A DNA stretch of 64,000 nucleotides from Ceratobasidium sp. AG-K (GCA_037039685.1 JAWNGF010000006.1:1550001-1614000); one strand, 5' to 3'; positions 1 to 10,692 are shown, counted from the first letter of the stretch. The notes: generated from the letters alone by a model not told the origin. Program-made: numbers and translations.

Positions 1-268
1 TGACCTCTGGGTTTATATACATGAGGGATCAAGGCCACGTCATCATCTATCAGTGTGGGAAAGCCGAGTACAACTGATGATAAGCAAGATAAGAGATATG
101 ACTCAACATTCTGGAAGTTCTGGAAGCATCACCAATATCAAATGAAAAGACAAATACATCACATGATACAAGTTAAGCGCCAGAGGACATTTGTACCAAA
201 AAAGGAAAGTGTTCGGAAAAAAGATATAAAATCAGAATAAAATGTCTGAGCTTAGTCAGCTCATGACA
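1..268 (-). repeat. LTR fragment inserted into element A
   Basis: Read on the minus strand, this stretch begins TGTCATGAGC at 268 and reaches a TATA-like TATATAAACCC at 10-20, which is the order of U3 and promoter in an LTR. The rest lies left of the window. Position 269 resumes the integrase reading frame of element A (T-F-A-S-R-F-M-R), so this LTR has landed inside that gene. The expected 5-bp target duplication would be 269-273 (CCACC), but its partner is not visible. Its body is not obviously like the LTRs of elements A-D. Whether it is a solo LTR or the end of a full element cannot be told from here. Confidence 0.6.
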
Positions 269-1683
269 CCACCTTTGCATCAAGGTTCATGAGAGAACTC
301 TATCAGGCCTTGAAGATTAGACCCAGACTCTCTACCGCTTATCACCCTGAGATGGATGGCCAGACGGAACAAATCAACCAAATGGTAGAGGCCTTTCTGT
401 GGACCTACATATCCTTTAGACAGCATGATTGGGCTTCTTTGCTTCCCTTTGCCAAATTTGCGTATAACAATTCCTTCCACTCTAGCATTGGCATGACCCC
501 TTTCTTCACCAACTTGGCTCGTCACCCCTCCATTGATGGCACACCATTAGAAGATGGTTCAGTTCCAGAAGCCTTGGCTCACGCCCAGCGCATCCACGAC
601 AACCTGGAAGAACCCAAAGCAAGCCTGACCCTGAGTAAAGAACGGGACAAGGAATATGCGGACCAACGGCGTCTAGAGGATCCCTTCATCATTGGGGACA
701 AAGTTTGGCTCAGTCATGATCACATCTCTTTGAATCAACCATCAATCAAACTTTCTCACAAGCGTCTGGGCCCTTTCACAATCTTGGAAGCAGTTGGAAG
801 GAATGCGTACAAACTGGAACTTCCACCATCCATGACCATGCATCCGGTAGTCAATGTATCCCGCCTTGCCAAGTATGAAGAAGATGAGATTGAGGGACGC
901 GTTATTGAACCACCACCACCCATTGAGACCCCTGAGGGTGAGGAAGAATATGAAGTTGAACAGATCCTGTCCTCCAAGGTGGAAAGAGGAATCCTCAAGT
1001 ACTACGTCAAGTGGAAGGGCTACACGTCAGAACACAATTCCTGGGAACCGGTGGAGAACCTTGGCAATGCATCAGAACTGATTAGCGAGTTCCACAGGGA
1101 ACATCCAGAAGCCATCAAGGAAGTCCCCAAGGTTACAAGGAAGCGTTGCCATGAGGAGACAAAGGACGAGTCAGCCGCCAAAGAAAAGGAAGGACGGCCC
1201 ATTTGGTGTTCCAAACGTATTAAAGAAGCGGCGGGAGCCCAAGCTCCCCACCAAAAAGTTTTTACTTTCCTCTCCTGTGCGCTTAACACATGCACCCCTC
1301 GTACTCCCACTCCTGTGCCATGCCTGCCCCCTGCCAATCCACCAACTTGTCCATGGTCTGCGTCTATGATGACCTCTATACCTGCTCCACGTCCTTCAAG
1401 CGGACGCTTGAATCCACCTGCAACAAGGGCCGTTATTGGCACTCAGGCCTCCAGCAGGCCTTCTACTTCATTGTCTCTGGCCGCTATTGGTCAGCTCGTG
1501 CCCCCCGCTCCTTCATGGGCAAACCCCTCGTGCGCTGGCGCAACTGGATTGCCCTCAACGCCCAAGACATCCATGATGCAGTCTGCATCATGGACGCCTT
1601 GCGCAAGGCCCGTCTTGGCCACCCATTCGAGGTCATCGACCTCACCCAGGATGACGAATGTGCTGACCCCATCATTGACTTGA
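269..1683 (+). pseudogene. Integrase C-terminus, GPF module and chromodomain of element A pol
   Basis: The frame carries the last catalytic Glu region of the DDE integrase (HPEMDGQTEQINQ, near 346-385), then the GPF module (RLGPFTILEAVGRNAYKLELP, about 760-830) and a chromodomain (EYEVEQIL to EFHREHPEA, about 945-1115). The chromodomain keeps all three aromatic-cage positions (the Y of EYEVE, W of VKWKGY, W of SWEP), unlike elements B and C. The frame stays open to 1683, but after about 1200 it reads through proline-rich sequence that overlaps the separate C-terminal ORF in the -1 frame. The gene is cut at its 5' side by an inserted LTR and cannot be functional here. Confidence 0.85.
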
Positions 1684-1817
1684 CAGACAAGGAGGATTGC
1701 GGTTTGTGGAAGGGAAATGGGACGGCTGAGGACCCATTTGTGTTGGATGACGGGGCGGAGTTTGTGCTTGTGGCCCGCGGGCCTTCTGATATGTCTGTTT
1801 TGTCTTTTACCGAGTAG
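1320..1817 (+). CDS. Third ORF of element A with two SUMO-interaction-like motifs
   Basis: This 165-residue ORF starts at an ATG (MPAPCQSTN) and lies in the -1 frame relative to the chromodomain frame, ending just before the polypurine tract. Two tandem motifs, VIDLTQDDE and IIDLTDKED, match the pattern of canonical SUMO-interacting motifs (hydrophobic I-D-L-T followed by acidic residues). A third element (C) has a different protein in the same place and the same relative frame. How it would be translated is unknown: its own ATG, frameshifting from pol, or splicing are all possible. The function is not known. Confidence 0.55.
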   Translation: MPAPCQSTNLSMVCVYDDLYTCSTSFKRTLESTCNKGRYWHSGLQQAFYFIVSGRYWSARAPRSFMGKPLVRWRNWIALNAQDIHDAVCIMDALRKARLGHPFEVIDLTQDDECADPIIDLTDKEDCGLWKGNGTAEDPFVLDDGAEFVLVARGPSDMSVLSFTE

Positions 1818-1841
1818 GCCCCGACCTAGAAGGGGGGGTAG

Positions 1842-2263
1842 TGTCACAACCTTTTGTTTTCCTCGTTTGTTGCTCTGTTTGGTCTCGTTCTGCTCACCTT
1901 GGCGCATTTAGTCGCTATTATGTAAGCCATGACCGCGGGACATGCTCGCCTGGCTAGCTTCACTCATTCCTCGTTTTCCATGGACTTGTCACGCCTCCTT
2001 TGTTCTGTCCTTGCTTCTCTCGGACTCCTGCTTTCTCCCCTTTGTTGCATACTCTCTATTGTACATAGCCACAGTAGATAGTACATATACCAGCAACACA
2101 AGTCTTGCTACCACAAGACTTGTTCTCTTGTTGTTTTCCCATCACTCATTGCGTGACTCACTTAAGCCTTAGTTGCCGTCCATTCAACCTTTGCCGTCAT
2201 CCCAACCCCCATCCTCACTGCCTGTGGAGTCTTGGCCTCCAAGGTTTGGTTAGGGTTGTGACA
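1842..2263 (+). repeat. 3' LTR of element A
   Basis: This 422-bp LTR has inverted ends TGTCACAACC and GGTTGTGACA. It follows a purine-rich tract and is followed directly by exon sequence of the interrupted lysine-rich gene. A TATA-like stretch was not certain; the segment contains pyrimidine-rich tracts typical of these LTRs. Confidence 0.8.
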
Positions 2264-2631
2264 AACAGTGACAAGGAGATTGAGCGTCGCCAGGAATCTA
2301 GTTGCCCCAAGGCACGTCCCAAGGTGCGTCTGAATGTGTTGAAAAATTCCATTTTTTAATCTAACTCTAATCTTACAGATGATTCAGCATATTGAGAGCG
2401 CCAACTCTGAGGCAAATCAAGTGCTCGGCACTGACAAGCCGACCTCTCCTTTCACAAGCACTGTTTGTTGTACAAGTAGCCCTGGACCATTGCAGGTAAG
2501 CTTTCATTTAATTGATCAGCTTTTCCATACTCAATCCTACCGCAATTTTAGGATACTATGGACAAGGTTGGTTCAGGCAACAAAACCTTCAAGGTAACTT
2601 GTATTCTACAGAGCCTTTCCAGGATGGTTCT
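2264..2631 (+). pseudogene. Interrupted lysine-rich gene, first visible exons
   Basis: Three exons are visible, all in phase 0: up to 2323, 2379-2495 and 2552-2593. They encode for example SDKEIERRQESS, MIQHIESANSEANQ and DTMDKVGSGNKTFK. The introns are 2324-2378 and 2496-2551, both GT-AG. The next intron starts at 2594 (GTAACT) and is interrupted at 2632 by Ty3 element B; its acceptor is at 10259, so the original intron was about 51 nt. The gene begins left of element A, outside what can be read. No domain is recognised; the product is polar and probably disordered. The rest of the gene lies at 10260-10596 and 20215-21154. Confidence 0.6.
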
Positions 2632-3098
2632 TGTTGTGAGCCAGCTTGCTCCATTGGACTTGTCTTGCGTCTTGCCCGTCTGTTCTTGTGTTTGTTGTTC
2701 TGTTTGTTTGTTGTTTGTCTTTTCCTATGCCGCGTTGCCACATCCTTGTGGTCTTTCTGTTACTTTGTGTAACACGGCTGTGCTTTGTACAAGTCATGAC
2801 TGCCCGTGCAGCATGACTCACTTGGACACTCCTGACTGGCTTGTATGTATGACTAGTGTGGCTGCGCCTTGTATGACTTGGCCACTTTTTGTTTATATAT
2901 AGAGGACCAACAAGCCTGGTAACCCCAGCTTGTTTTGTCTTGTCAAAACATCCCTTTGAGTGACACTTTGAACCACCCCTACCCTCAAGAGTCTACAGCC
3001 ACTTAAGTGTGGTGCAATTCAAGAGGTCTCTTAGGTCTTAGTGCTGTCCACTCTCCATTGCGGCTTGTCTCATAGGCACCAAGAAGAAGCTTACAACA
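2632..3098 (+). repeat. 5' LTR of element B
   Basis: 467 bp, starting TGTTGTGAGCC and ending AGCTTACAACA. It contains a TATA box (TTTATATATAG, near 2891-2901), and the predicted RNA start lies about 30 bp downstream at the self-primer sequence (2927-2938). Confidence 0.9.
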
Positions 3099-3100
3099 TT

Positions 3101-3112
3101 ACAAAACAGGCT
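3101..3112 (+). promoter_or_regulatory. Self-priming primer-binding site of element B
   Basis: ACAAAACAGGCT begins two bases after the 5' LTR. It is complementary to AGCTTGTTTTGT at 2927-2938 in the LTR, close to the predicted RNA start, with one position as a G-U pair. This matches the arrangement known from Tf1, where the 5' end of the element RNA folds back as the primer, rather than a tRNA site. Confidence 0.6.
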
Positions 3113-3120
3113 TTCACAAC

Positions 3121-5094
3121 ATGTCCACAAGTGGCTCAACACCAGTTGAACAAGGATTACAAGAGGACACAGTCTCAAGACCTGCATCCACCACAAGTAT
3201 ACAAAGAGGTCCTAGTAGAGCTGCTAGACCAGCCTCATCACTCAGCGAAAGCACACTCACACATTCACAAGCAGGGGGTCCAGCCCCATCAAGAGTTCCT
3301 AGCCAAAATACAGTACCAGGAACATTCCAACTGGAAGTATCATTAGTTGAAGAACACCCCCAGGAGGAAAATCAAGAACCCAGCAACAAGACTGATGTAC
3401 CAGAACCTGAAGTAATCACCATTATGTCTGACGGAAGAGCACCTCGTCAAGGATTTGGGTTTGGCTACTTTTCCCCCCAGCCCGAGCCCCACGGAGGGGT
3501 CTCCCTAATTCTGATTCGCCCTCCACCCACAGCACAAGTCCCACGCATCTCAGGAACAATCACCAACATGGGACCCATTCCTTTGTCCTTACCTGAAAGA
3601 CCAAGACCACTGGTAACCCCAGCAGCAGTACCTCCCACTCACACACAACCTATTAGCAGTAGTTCTTCCAGCACACAGAGAACTGCTATCCAGAGCCTAG
3701 ACAAGCTGGACAACCTATTAATCAGACATCACAATGCAACTCTAAGAGTCATTGAAGGACTAAGAGTCGGCCTCACACAAAGAATCACTGGGCTAGAACA
3801 AGAAGCAAGAGTACTTGCAAACAACCAAGAAATATTCAACAATACAATCAGGGGAATACAACAGTCCCTTACGGATATTCTCAACTCTGCCCGCAATGCC
3901 AAGCATAACAGCTACCTCATGGGAAGAGAAGTAGACACTGTCCAAAACAAAGTCACAAACACCCAGGGACTTGTAACAAGTATACAACAAGACCTCAACA
4001 CTACATGCCAAGGACAGCTTCATTGGAATGAAGCAATGACACAAGGGATTGAACAGGTTAGAGAAGGATTCACAATGCTAAACGAACGAGTAGCATCTGT
4101 GGAACAATCCATCACCAATCTAAGGGAAGAAGTAGACAAATCCTTGTTACATGTACCTAGCAAACAATTGGCGCCAGAAGCTGAGTCTACAAGAATTGAC
4201 AACCTAGAACAAAGACTCCAGAACCTGCTCAACTCCCAAGTAGGAAACTCACCAAGGAGACCAAAAGTCACTAGACCAGAAGCCTTTGATGGGAAGAAAG
4301 GAGAAGGGGCAGAAATGTTCATCACCCAGATGGAGAGTTACTTTGTTAGGCTAGGCAACCAATACAGTTCCGGACAAGAAAGGATTAGGGAAGCCCTGGC
4401 TAATTTTAAATTGGATAACCGCTCCACCACCCATTGGGCGCAAGTGCTTCTCCAATCAATGAACACTGGAGTACCAGACCCAAACCTGAGGTCATGGGAA
4501 ACATTCAAAACGCACTTCATGGAACAATTCAGCAACCCTAACAAGAAGGCAAAGGCAGAAGCCGAAATTCGAAAATGCAAACAATCCAACTCAGCAGCTA
4601 ATTACGCAACTGAGTTCCACTTCCACATGGTTGATGTAAATTGGGGAGAAGAGGCCCTCATCAACCAATTCAAAGAAGGACTTGAACCAGAAATCAAGAC
4701 TGAGCTAGCATGGTTTGAACTTTCCCTCATCAATGAAGATGGTACCAAAAGGCTTCTTAACCTAAATCAATGGATAACTCTTTGTATCTCCATTGATCAA
4801 AAACTGCAACAAATCAAGACCTCCACGGCAAAGAAAGCATCTCAATCTACCACTACAGGCCAGACCTCTACAAGGCGGTTGCCAGACAAGGTATACCAGG
4901 CAAGGATGGCATCAAACCAATGCCTGAAATGCAGTCAAGAAGGACACTGCTCACTCAAGTGCTCATCCAAGGAATGGATAACAACCAAACCCAGTGTAAA
5001 AGGAAGAGAAGCAACAATCACAGAAGAATCGGGAAAGATGGGGTCTCCCTCTAACTGTGTGTGGAGAGACCAAAGAACCGGCAATGTACTTTAG
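3121..5094 (+). CDS. Gag-like protein of element B
   Basis: 657 residues from the ATG at 3121, 22 bp after the LTR. An N-terminal disordered, Ser/Pro-rich region is followed by coiled-coil-like helices, the Ty3-type capsid region (EAFDGKKGEGAEMFITQMESYF onward) and one CCHC zinc knuckle (CLKCSQEGHCSLKC). Compared with elements C and D, one A is missing in the frameshift heptamer region (5031-5045, GGGAAAG instead of GGGAAAAG). The gag frame therefore runs past its normal stop and ends at 5094 in a foreign frame. Capsid and RNA-binding function is known for the family; this copy is probably not able to make a normal Gag-Pol. Confidence 0.85.
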   Translation: MSTSGSTPVEQGLQEDTVSRPASTTSIQRGPSRAARPASSLSESTLTHSQAGGPAPSRVPSQNTVPGTFQLEVSLVEEHPQEENQEPSNKTDVPEPEVITIMSDGRAPRQGFGFGYFSPQPEPHGGVSLILIRPPPTAQVPRISGTITNMGPIPLSLPERPRPLVTPAAVPPTHTQPISSSSSSTQRTAIQSLDKLDNLLIRHHNATLRVIEGLRVGLTQRITGLEQEARVLANNQEIFNNTIRGIQQSLTDILNSARNAKHNSYLMGREVDTVQNKVTNTQGLVTSIQQDLNTTCQGQLHWNEAMTQGIEQVREGFTMLNERVASVEQSITNLREEVDKSLLHVPSKQLAPEAESTRIDNLEQRLQNLLNSQVGNSPRRPKVTRPEAFDGKKGEGAEMFITQMESYFVRLGNQYSSGQERIREALANFKLDNRSTTHWAQVLLQSMNTGVPDPNLRSWETFKTHFMEQFSNPNKKAKAEAEIRKCKQSNSAANYATEFHFHMVDVNWGEEALINQFKEGLEPEIKTELAWFELSLINEDGTKRLLNLNQWITLCISIDQKLQQIKTSTAKKASQSTTTGQTSTRRLPDKVYQARMASNQCLKCSQEGHCSLKCSSKEWITTKPSVKGREATITEESGKMGSPSNCVWRDQRTGNVL

Positions 5095-8000
5095 AGCAAA
5101 CAAAGAATCTACGATTGTCTACAGCTACATTGCCGGAATCACAGACCCGATTGCTACCCTAATTGACTCTGGAGCTTCTCAAAATTTTGTTGATATTGCA
5201 TGGGCCAGGAAGAATAACATTGCCTTGAGAGACCTCCCTGTGCCGCAGAAGGTTATTGGAATACAAGGGAAGGAGCTGTCTCACATGATCTGCTTCAAAG
5301 CACAGATGGAGATCAAGGTTGAGGGAAAAATGTTTAAAGAAGAATTCTTTGCCATGCCTACTGGAGACACAAACATCATCCTTGGACTTTCCTGGCTGGA
5401 AACTGCAAACCCTAGCATTGATTGGAAGCAAAAGAGCATCTCTTGGAGAAAGGAGGAAATTCAAGGAAGAGAAGGAACCCTGGATCTTATTCCAGAAGAA
5501 TTCAAAGAATTCAAAGACATTTTTAGTGAAGAAAAATTCAAGCATATCCTGGACCACCGTCCTTATGACTGTGCAATCAACTTCAAGGAGAGCGCTGAAC
5601 TCCCAAAGCCAGCAAGACCTATACCATTGTCCCCGGCTGAATCCATTGCTATGAGAGAATACCTAGATGAAGAACTTGCCACGGGAAAAATCAGACCTAG
5701 CAAATCCCCAATAGTGTTGGCATGTTTTTTGTCAAAAAACCGGGCCCACTGGGAGGATTACAATTGGTACAAGACCTACGACCCATTAACGCCATCACAA
5801 AGGACAACAGATTTCCCGTGCCCCTTATGGCAGACCTCCTTGACAAAATAAAGGACGCGAAAATTTTCTCAAAAATTGACCTAAGGATGGGATTCAATAA
5901 CATCTGGATCAGGGAAGGAGACAAATGGAAAACCGCTTTTAGAACAAAAGAAGGGCTATTTGAATATGTCGTCATGCCATTTGGACTGAAAAATGCACCA
6001 GCCATTTTCCAACAATATATGAATCACATTTTCCACAACAAGATCAATGTATGCATCATAGTTTATATTGATGACATCCTTGTCTTCTCTAAAACTTGGT
6101 CTCAACATGTAGTGGATCTACAAGAAGTCCTCCAGATCTTGAAGGATAACAACCTTTTTGTGAAACTACCAAAATGCAAATTCTTCATCACAGAACTCAT
6201 TTACACAGGACTGAAGATTAGCAAGGAAGGAATATCCATGGACAAGGAAAAGATCAAGGCAATAAAGGAATGGAAGGAACCTAAAACAGTAAAACAAGTA
6301 CAAGCATTCCTAGGTTTCACAAACTTCTATAGGAGATTTGTACCAAGTTTCTCCATGATTGCCAAACCTCTCACCAGCTTGACACAAAAAGATCTTCTGT
6401 GGAAGTGGGAAGATGAAGAACAGAAAGCCTTTGACGGTATCAAGGAAATGATTTGCAAGGATCCTGTACTACAACACCCCAATCCTGAGAAACCATTCTT
6501 CCTCGAAACAGACGCTAGTGGAGTAGCAATGGGAGCAATTCTGTCCCAAAGACAGGAGGACGGAAGACTACACCCGATCGCATTTCTGTCCAAATCCTTC
6601 AACCCCACACAAATGAACTACAACGCACATGACAAGGAACTCATGGCTATCATTGAAGCACTCACGCATTGGAGACTCCACCTGGAAGGGACAAAGGAAG
6701 AAATTACAGTGTACACTGATCACCAAAACCTACAATTCTGGAAGGATGCAAAAACGTTCAACAGGAGACACGTGCGTTGGCATCAAATCCTGGCATCATA
6801 CAATTTTGTGATTGTATACTGTCCAGGAATCCTGTCACAAGAGCCAGACCTATTGTCTAGGAGGGCTGACCATGCCAACATTCCATCAGCAGAACAAGTC
6901 ATGATCTCTGATGAAAAATTCCGAGGATTTGCAGGAGGATTCAAGGAAGACATCATCAGTGATATTATTGAAGCGCAACAAGAAGATCCTAGTCTACATG
7001 GAGTAATTGAACTCTGAGAAAAGAAGGAATCGCTACCTAGGAGTATTCTGTCCAGTGTCAAGGATTACAAACTATGCAAAGGACTACTGTGGTACAAAGG
7101 AAAGATAGTAGTTCCAGAAGACAAGGATTGCCGTTTATCGGTATTAAGACTGCATCATGACTCACCTATTGCTGGTCACCAAGGACATGCAAGAACCCTG
7201 GAACTTGTTTCAAGATGCTACTATTGGCCAGGAATGAAGCAAAGCGTCAACAAATACATAGATTCATGCAAACAGTGTCAAAGAGTGAAGGGTGCAAGAT
7301 TGCAAGCTCCTTTGAAACTGTTACAAATCGCAAATGAGCCATGGGAGGATATAGCATATGACTTTATTGTAAAACTCCCTAAATCAAAGGGAATGGACAG
7401 CATTCTCATTGTAGTAGACAGATTCTCCAGAATGGCACACTTCATACCCTGCAAGGAGTCGCACAAGGCTTATGAACTAGCAGAGCTATTCCTGAGCAAC
7501 ATCTGGAAACTTCACAGATTTCCCAAGAGCACTGTATTGGACCGAGGAAGTACTTTTAACAGCAAACTGCTGAAAGCAATCTACAAGAGAATTGGGGTCT
7601 CACCTGCTTTTAGTACTGCATACCACCCTCAAACTGACGGAATTACAGAACAAATCAACCAATGGCTAGAAGCATGGCTACGCACCTTCATCAATCACCA
7701 TCAGGACAATTGGGTGGAATTACTGCCTACCACCAAATTCTGTTACAACATGCACAAGCACAGGGTAACGAGAAAAAGCCCTTTTGAACTTGTCTATTGA
7801 AAGGAACCTTTATGGAATGTATCCAGCATAGTGACAGAAGTTCCTGAAGCCAACACGGTAACAACAAGATGGGAGGAGGCTAGGAAAAAGGCTAGCGCCG
7901 CTATGGAGCTACATCAAGTAAAGGAAGAAAACGTCAAGGAGGAGTACAAGGAAGGAGATCTCATATGGTTATTTGGACCAGACATCAAATCAAACAGACC

Positions 8001-8504
8001 GTCCAAGAAGCTAGATAACAAGAAGTTCGGACCCTTCCCTGTGAAAAGAAAAATATCTTCTCATGCTTACAAGCAGGATCTACCACCCACAATGAAAAAG
8101 CACCCTGTTTTCCATATTGACCTTCTGAGTCAATACAAAGCTGACAAGGAATTCAATCGGAACCAACCGCATCCTCCACTGGTTATCACAGAGGAAGGTA
8201 GTGAGGAATATGAAGTTGAGAAAATTGTTGATTGGGAAATGACAAAGGAAGGGGTCTTCTATAGAATCTGATGGAAAGGATATGGAGAAGAAGATGATAT
8301 GGAACAACAGGCAGAGGACGTAGGACACCTAACCAAAATAGTGCAGAAGTTCCTGAAGAAACATCCTGAAGCACCAACACCAGCAAACTTCAAGGGAAGG
8401 ATGAAAGGCCAAGGTGCGAGGGAGGTGGAACCCATCTGCAAAACTTGCAACCACTCCAAAGCCCACACTTCACTTTATGCTTTAAATCTCTTTTGCTCTC
8501 TGCA
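5057..8504 (+). pseudogene. Pol of element B: protease, RT, RNase H, integrase, chromodomain (broken)
   Basis: Visible domains are the protease (LIDSGASQNF), RT (YIDDILVFS near 6066), RNase H (ETDASGVAMGAILS), an HHCC zinc finger (HHDSPIAGHQGHARTL with CKQCQ), a DDE integrase core (YDFIVKLP, LDRGSTFNS, HPQTDGITEQ), a GPF module and a chromodomain. Lesions are a frameshift near 5720 (frames 5057-5851 and 5722-7017), TGA at 7015-7017, TGA at 7798-7800 where elements C and D have Gly, and TGA at 8269-8271 within the chromodomain where Arg is expected. In this family the chromodomain would read H3K9-methyl marks and direct integration, but the third cage aromatic is absent here. The gene is non-functional. 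Confidence 0.88.
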
Positions 8505-9270
8505 ATGCCTGCCGTCACCCGTGCCACAATCACCAACAACCTCATCCATGTCCTTGACGGACCAGTGTTTGCTACAGCAAGAATCCTCAATGCCAGAGCT
8601 GCCCTCTACGTCTTCAAAAAGATTGCAGCAAGGCTTGGGTAGAATGCAATTCCAGGCATCAGACAACATCCTCCACTCAGATCTGGGGGAGTTCCAATGG
8701 GTCAGGAAAAAAAGGCCAACACAAATGCAACTACAAAGGAAGGACATCTTTGTTTGCCAGGGATGCGCCGCATTCCAAGTCTTGGAGCTGGTCCTCCTGT
8801 CCACTCACATGCTCGGAGTCGTCAAATGGGGACAAGAAGGTGCATATTCAAGCAAATGGGTACCAGGTTACAACAGGAGACAGCCAACACTCCAACCCCA
8901 ATGGAACGATGCCTGGGATGCCAACTACAAAAGGGACCTGAGCAACTGGAAGATGGAGAGGGGTAGATACCAGAAGGAGAAGATCAAGTGGTCGCCAAAC
9001 TGGTGGAAGAAGGAGGAGACAGATGTGTTGGCATGGAAGGAAGGAGAACCAGATGTGCAACAATGGGATGAAGAGTTTGTGGAGGCCCAGAAGAGGGTTT
9101 TAGACTGGTCCAAGGCAGATTGGACAAAGGAGGAGACCTGGGAAGAGTGGGAAAAGTTCTCAGATGAGCCGGGTAACACTGTGTTCAATCCCATTGACCT
9201 GACCCTGGAGCAGGACAAGGGACTGGAGGAGTACATGCTGCAGAAGGGAAAGGACTGCGCAGTGCAGTAA
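8505..9270 (+). pseudogene. Third ORF of element B (one frameshift)
   Basis: The ORF starts at a conserved ATG (MPAVTRATITNN) in the -1 frame to the chromodomain. It runs to about 8640, where a one-base indel moves the rest (RMQFQASDNILHSDLGEFQW to KDCAVQ) into another frame ending at 9270. The corresponding ORF of element C is intact at 254 residues. The product is rich in Trp, Glu and Asp, has a CxxC pair (VCQGCAAF), and ends with PIDLTLEQD, a SUMO-interaction-like motif. The function is unknown. Confidence 0.6.
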
Positions 9271-9299
9271 GTCCATTCAAGTCCCCCAAATGGACCCTT

Positions 9300-9311
9300 A
9301 GGGGGGAGTAA
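9300..9311 (+). promoter_or_regulatory. Polypurine tract of element B
   Basis: AGGGGGGAGTAA sits directly against the 3' LTR start at 9312. The same tract borders the 3' LTR of element C (minus strand, 11150-11161). In Ty3 elements this resists RNase H and primes plus-strand DNA. Confidence 0.75.
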
Positions 9312-10241
9312 TGTCATGAGCCAGCTTGCTCAATTGGACTTGTCTTGCGTCTTGCCCGTCTGTTCTTGTGTTTGTTGTTCTGTTTGTTTGTTGTTTGTCT
9401 TTTCCTATGCCGCGTTGCCACATTGTTGTGGTCTTTCTGTTACTTTGTGTAATGCGGCTGTGCTTTGTACAAGTCATGACTGCCCGCTGTTGTAAGCTTC
9501 TTCTTAATGGCTATGGGACCAGCTGTGTTGGAGAGTGGACGGCACTAAGACCTAAGTGACCTCTTGAACCACAACACACTTAAGTGTCTGTAGGCTCTTG
9601 AGGGTAGGGGTGGTTCAAAGTGTCACTCAAAGGGGATGTTTGACAAGACAAAACAAGCTGGGGTTACCAGGCTTGTTGGTCCTCTATATATATTCAAAAT
9701 GAGGCCGAGTCATACAAGGCGCAGCCACATGAGTCAAGGCAGTCAACCAATCAGGAGTGTCCATGTGAGTCATGCTGTATGAACAGACATGACTCATACA
9801 AGGCACAGCCGCATTACACAATGTAACAAGAAAACCACAAGGAGGTGGCAACACAGCAGGAAAAGAGAAACAAAACATAACATACGCAGCCACAAGACAG
9901 GACAAGACGTCAACGAGTCCAATGGAGTGAGCAAGGCTCACAACACCTGCGCAGCATGACTCACTTGGACACTCCTGACTGGCTTGTATGTATGACTTGT
10001 GTGGCTGCGCCTTGTATGACTTGGCCACTTTTTGTTTATATATAGAGGACCAACAAGCCTGGTAACCCCAGCTTGTTTTGTCTTGTCAAAACATCCCTTT
10101 GAGTGACACTTTGAACCACCCCTACCCTCAAGAGTCTACAGCCACTTAAGTGTGGTGCAATTCAAGAGGTCTCTTAGGTCTTAGTGCTGTCCACTCTCCA
10201 TTGCGGCTTGTCTCATAGCCACCAAGAAGAAGCTTACAACA
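9312..10241 (+). repeat. 3' LTR of element B, split by a solo LTR
   Basis: LTR sequence occupies 9312-9487 and 9951-10241, which together make 467 bp, the same as the 5' LTR. It starts TGTCATGAGCC and ends AGCTTACAACA, followed by the target duplication GTTCT. Confidence 0.9.
9488..9945 (-). repeat. Solo LTR nested in the element B 3' LTR
   Basis: A 458-bp LTR in minus orientation (plus-strand ends TGTTGTAAGC and GCTCACAACA) closely related to the LTRs of elements B and C. Flanking bases CCCGC (9483-9487) and CCTGC (9946-9950) are a 5-bp duplication with one change. There is no internal region, so it is the product of LTR-LTR recombination. Confidence 0.85.
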
Positions 10242-10259
10242 GTTCTGATGGCGACTTAG

Positions 10260-10596
10260 AAACACAAGACTCCTGACGTAGAGGAGGCAATTGACTCAGA
10301 GGAAGATGCACCAATTAAAATGGCAAAGGTGAGTCATCAACTTGATACATATTCAATACATTGACACACTCTTGGTAGAAAACTAAAACCTTGGAGGGAA
10401 AGCACAAGGAAACCGGTATCACTGCGCCCGTCAAAGCCCTGGCTCTGCCTGCACCCATAGCCAAGAATGGACAAAACAATGTGAGTTTTTCCCTTGACTA
10501 GTGCCATACCTGCTTACTATCTTCACCAGAACCAAAAGGCCCCGGCAGCGGAGTCCAACAACCTCACGGACTTGGAGAGCAAGGAGGCGCCGCTTC
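10260..10596 (+). pseudogene. Interrupted lysine-rich gene, middle exons
   Basis: The intron broken by element B ends at 10259. Exons follow at 10260-10328 (KHKTPDVEEAIDSEED...), 10379-10480 (KTKTLEGKHKETG...) and 10530-10596, all starting in phase 0. Introns 10329-10378 and 10481-10529 are 50 and 49 nt. The third exon is cut at 10597 by the CACTA-like element and resumes at 20215. Joining 67 nt here to 26 nt there gives 31 whole codons with no stop. This exact fit supports both the gene model and the TTC target duplication. Confidence 0.65.
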
Positions 10597-10692
10597 CACT
10601 GTGGACCCCAGACTTCCAGATTGTCCGGGGGTCGGGTCCGGATGGCCCAAAAATCCGGAGGTAAGTCCCGCCAATGTCTTTTGGCGGACTTC

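Larger units (their letters stand above)
269..2263 (+). mobile_element. Ty3-type chromovirus element A, 3' part only
   Basis: This is the 3' third of a Ty3/Gypsy retrotransposon: end of the integrase, GPF module, chromodomain, a C-terminal ORF in the -1 frame, a polypurine tract (AGAAGGGGGGGTAG just before 1842) and a complete 3' LTR. Its 5' part is beyond the LTR insertion at 1-268. The LTR termini (TGTCACAACC...GGTTGTGACA) and the protein sequence differ from elements B, C and D, so it is a separate family. The bases to its right (AACAG, 2264-2268) would be its target duplication, but the left copy is outside the window. Confidence 0.8.
2632..10241 (+). mobile_element. Ty3-type chromovirus element B, complete but decayed
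   Basis: This is a full-length Tf1/Tf2-like Ty3 element with 467-bp LTRs and a perfect 5-bp target duplication, GTTCT (2627-2631 and 10242-10246). Order: LTR, primer site, gag, pol (protease, RT, RNase H, integrase, chromodomain), third ORF, polypurine tract, LTR. The 3' LTR is interrupted by a solo LTR at 9488-9945; without it the 3' LTR is again 467 bp. The two LTRs differ at roughly ten positions. Pol has a frameshift and three internal stops, so the copy is not autonomous. It sits in an intron of the lysine-rich gene. Confidence 0.92.

Noticed and set aside
1020..1442. 140-codon minus-strand ORF over the chromodomain of element A
   Set aside because: It overlaps a well supported domain on the other strand and has no recognisable motif.
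3099..3115. A tRNA-type primer-binding site after the LTRs
   Set aside because: The site does not contain the TGG that pairs with a tRNA CCA end directly at the LTR edge, and self-complementarity to the RNA start explains it better.
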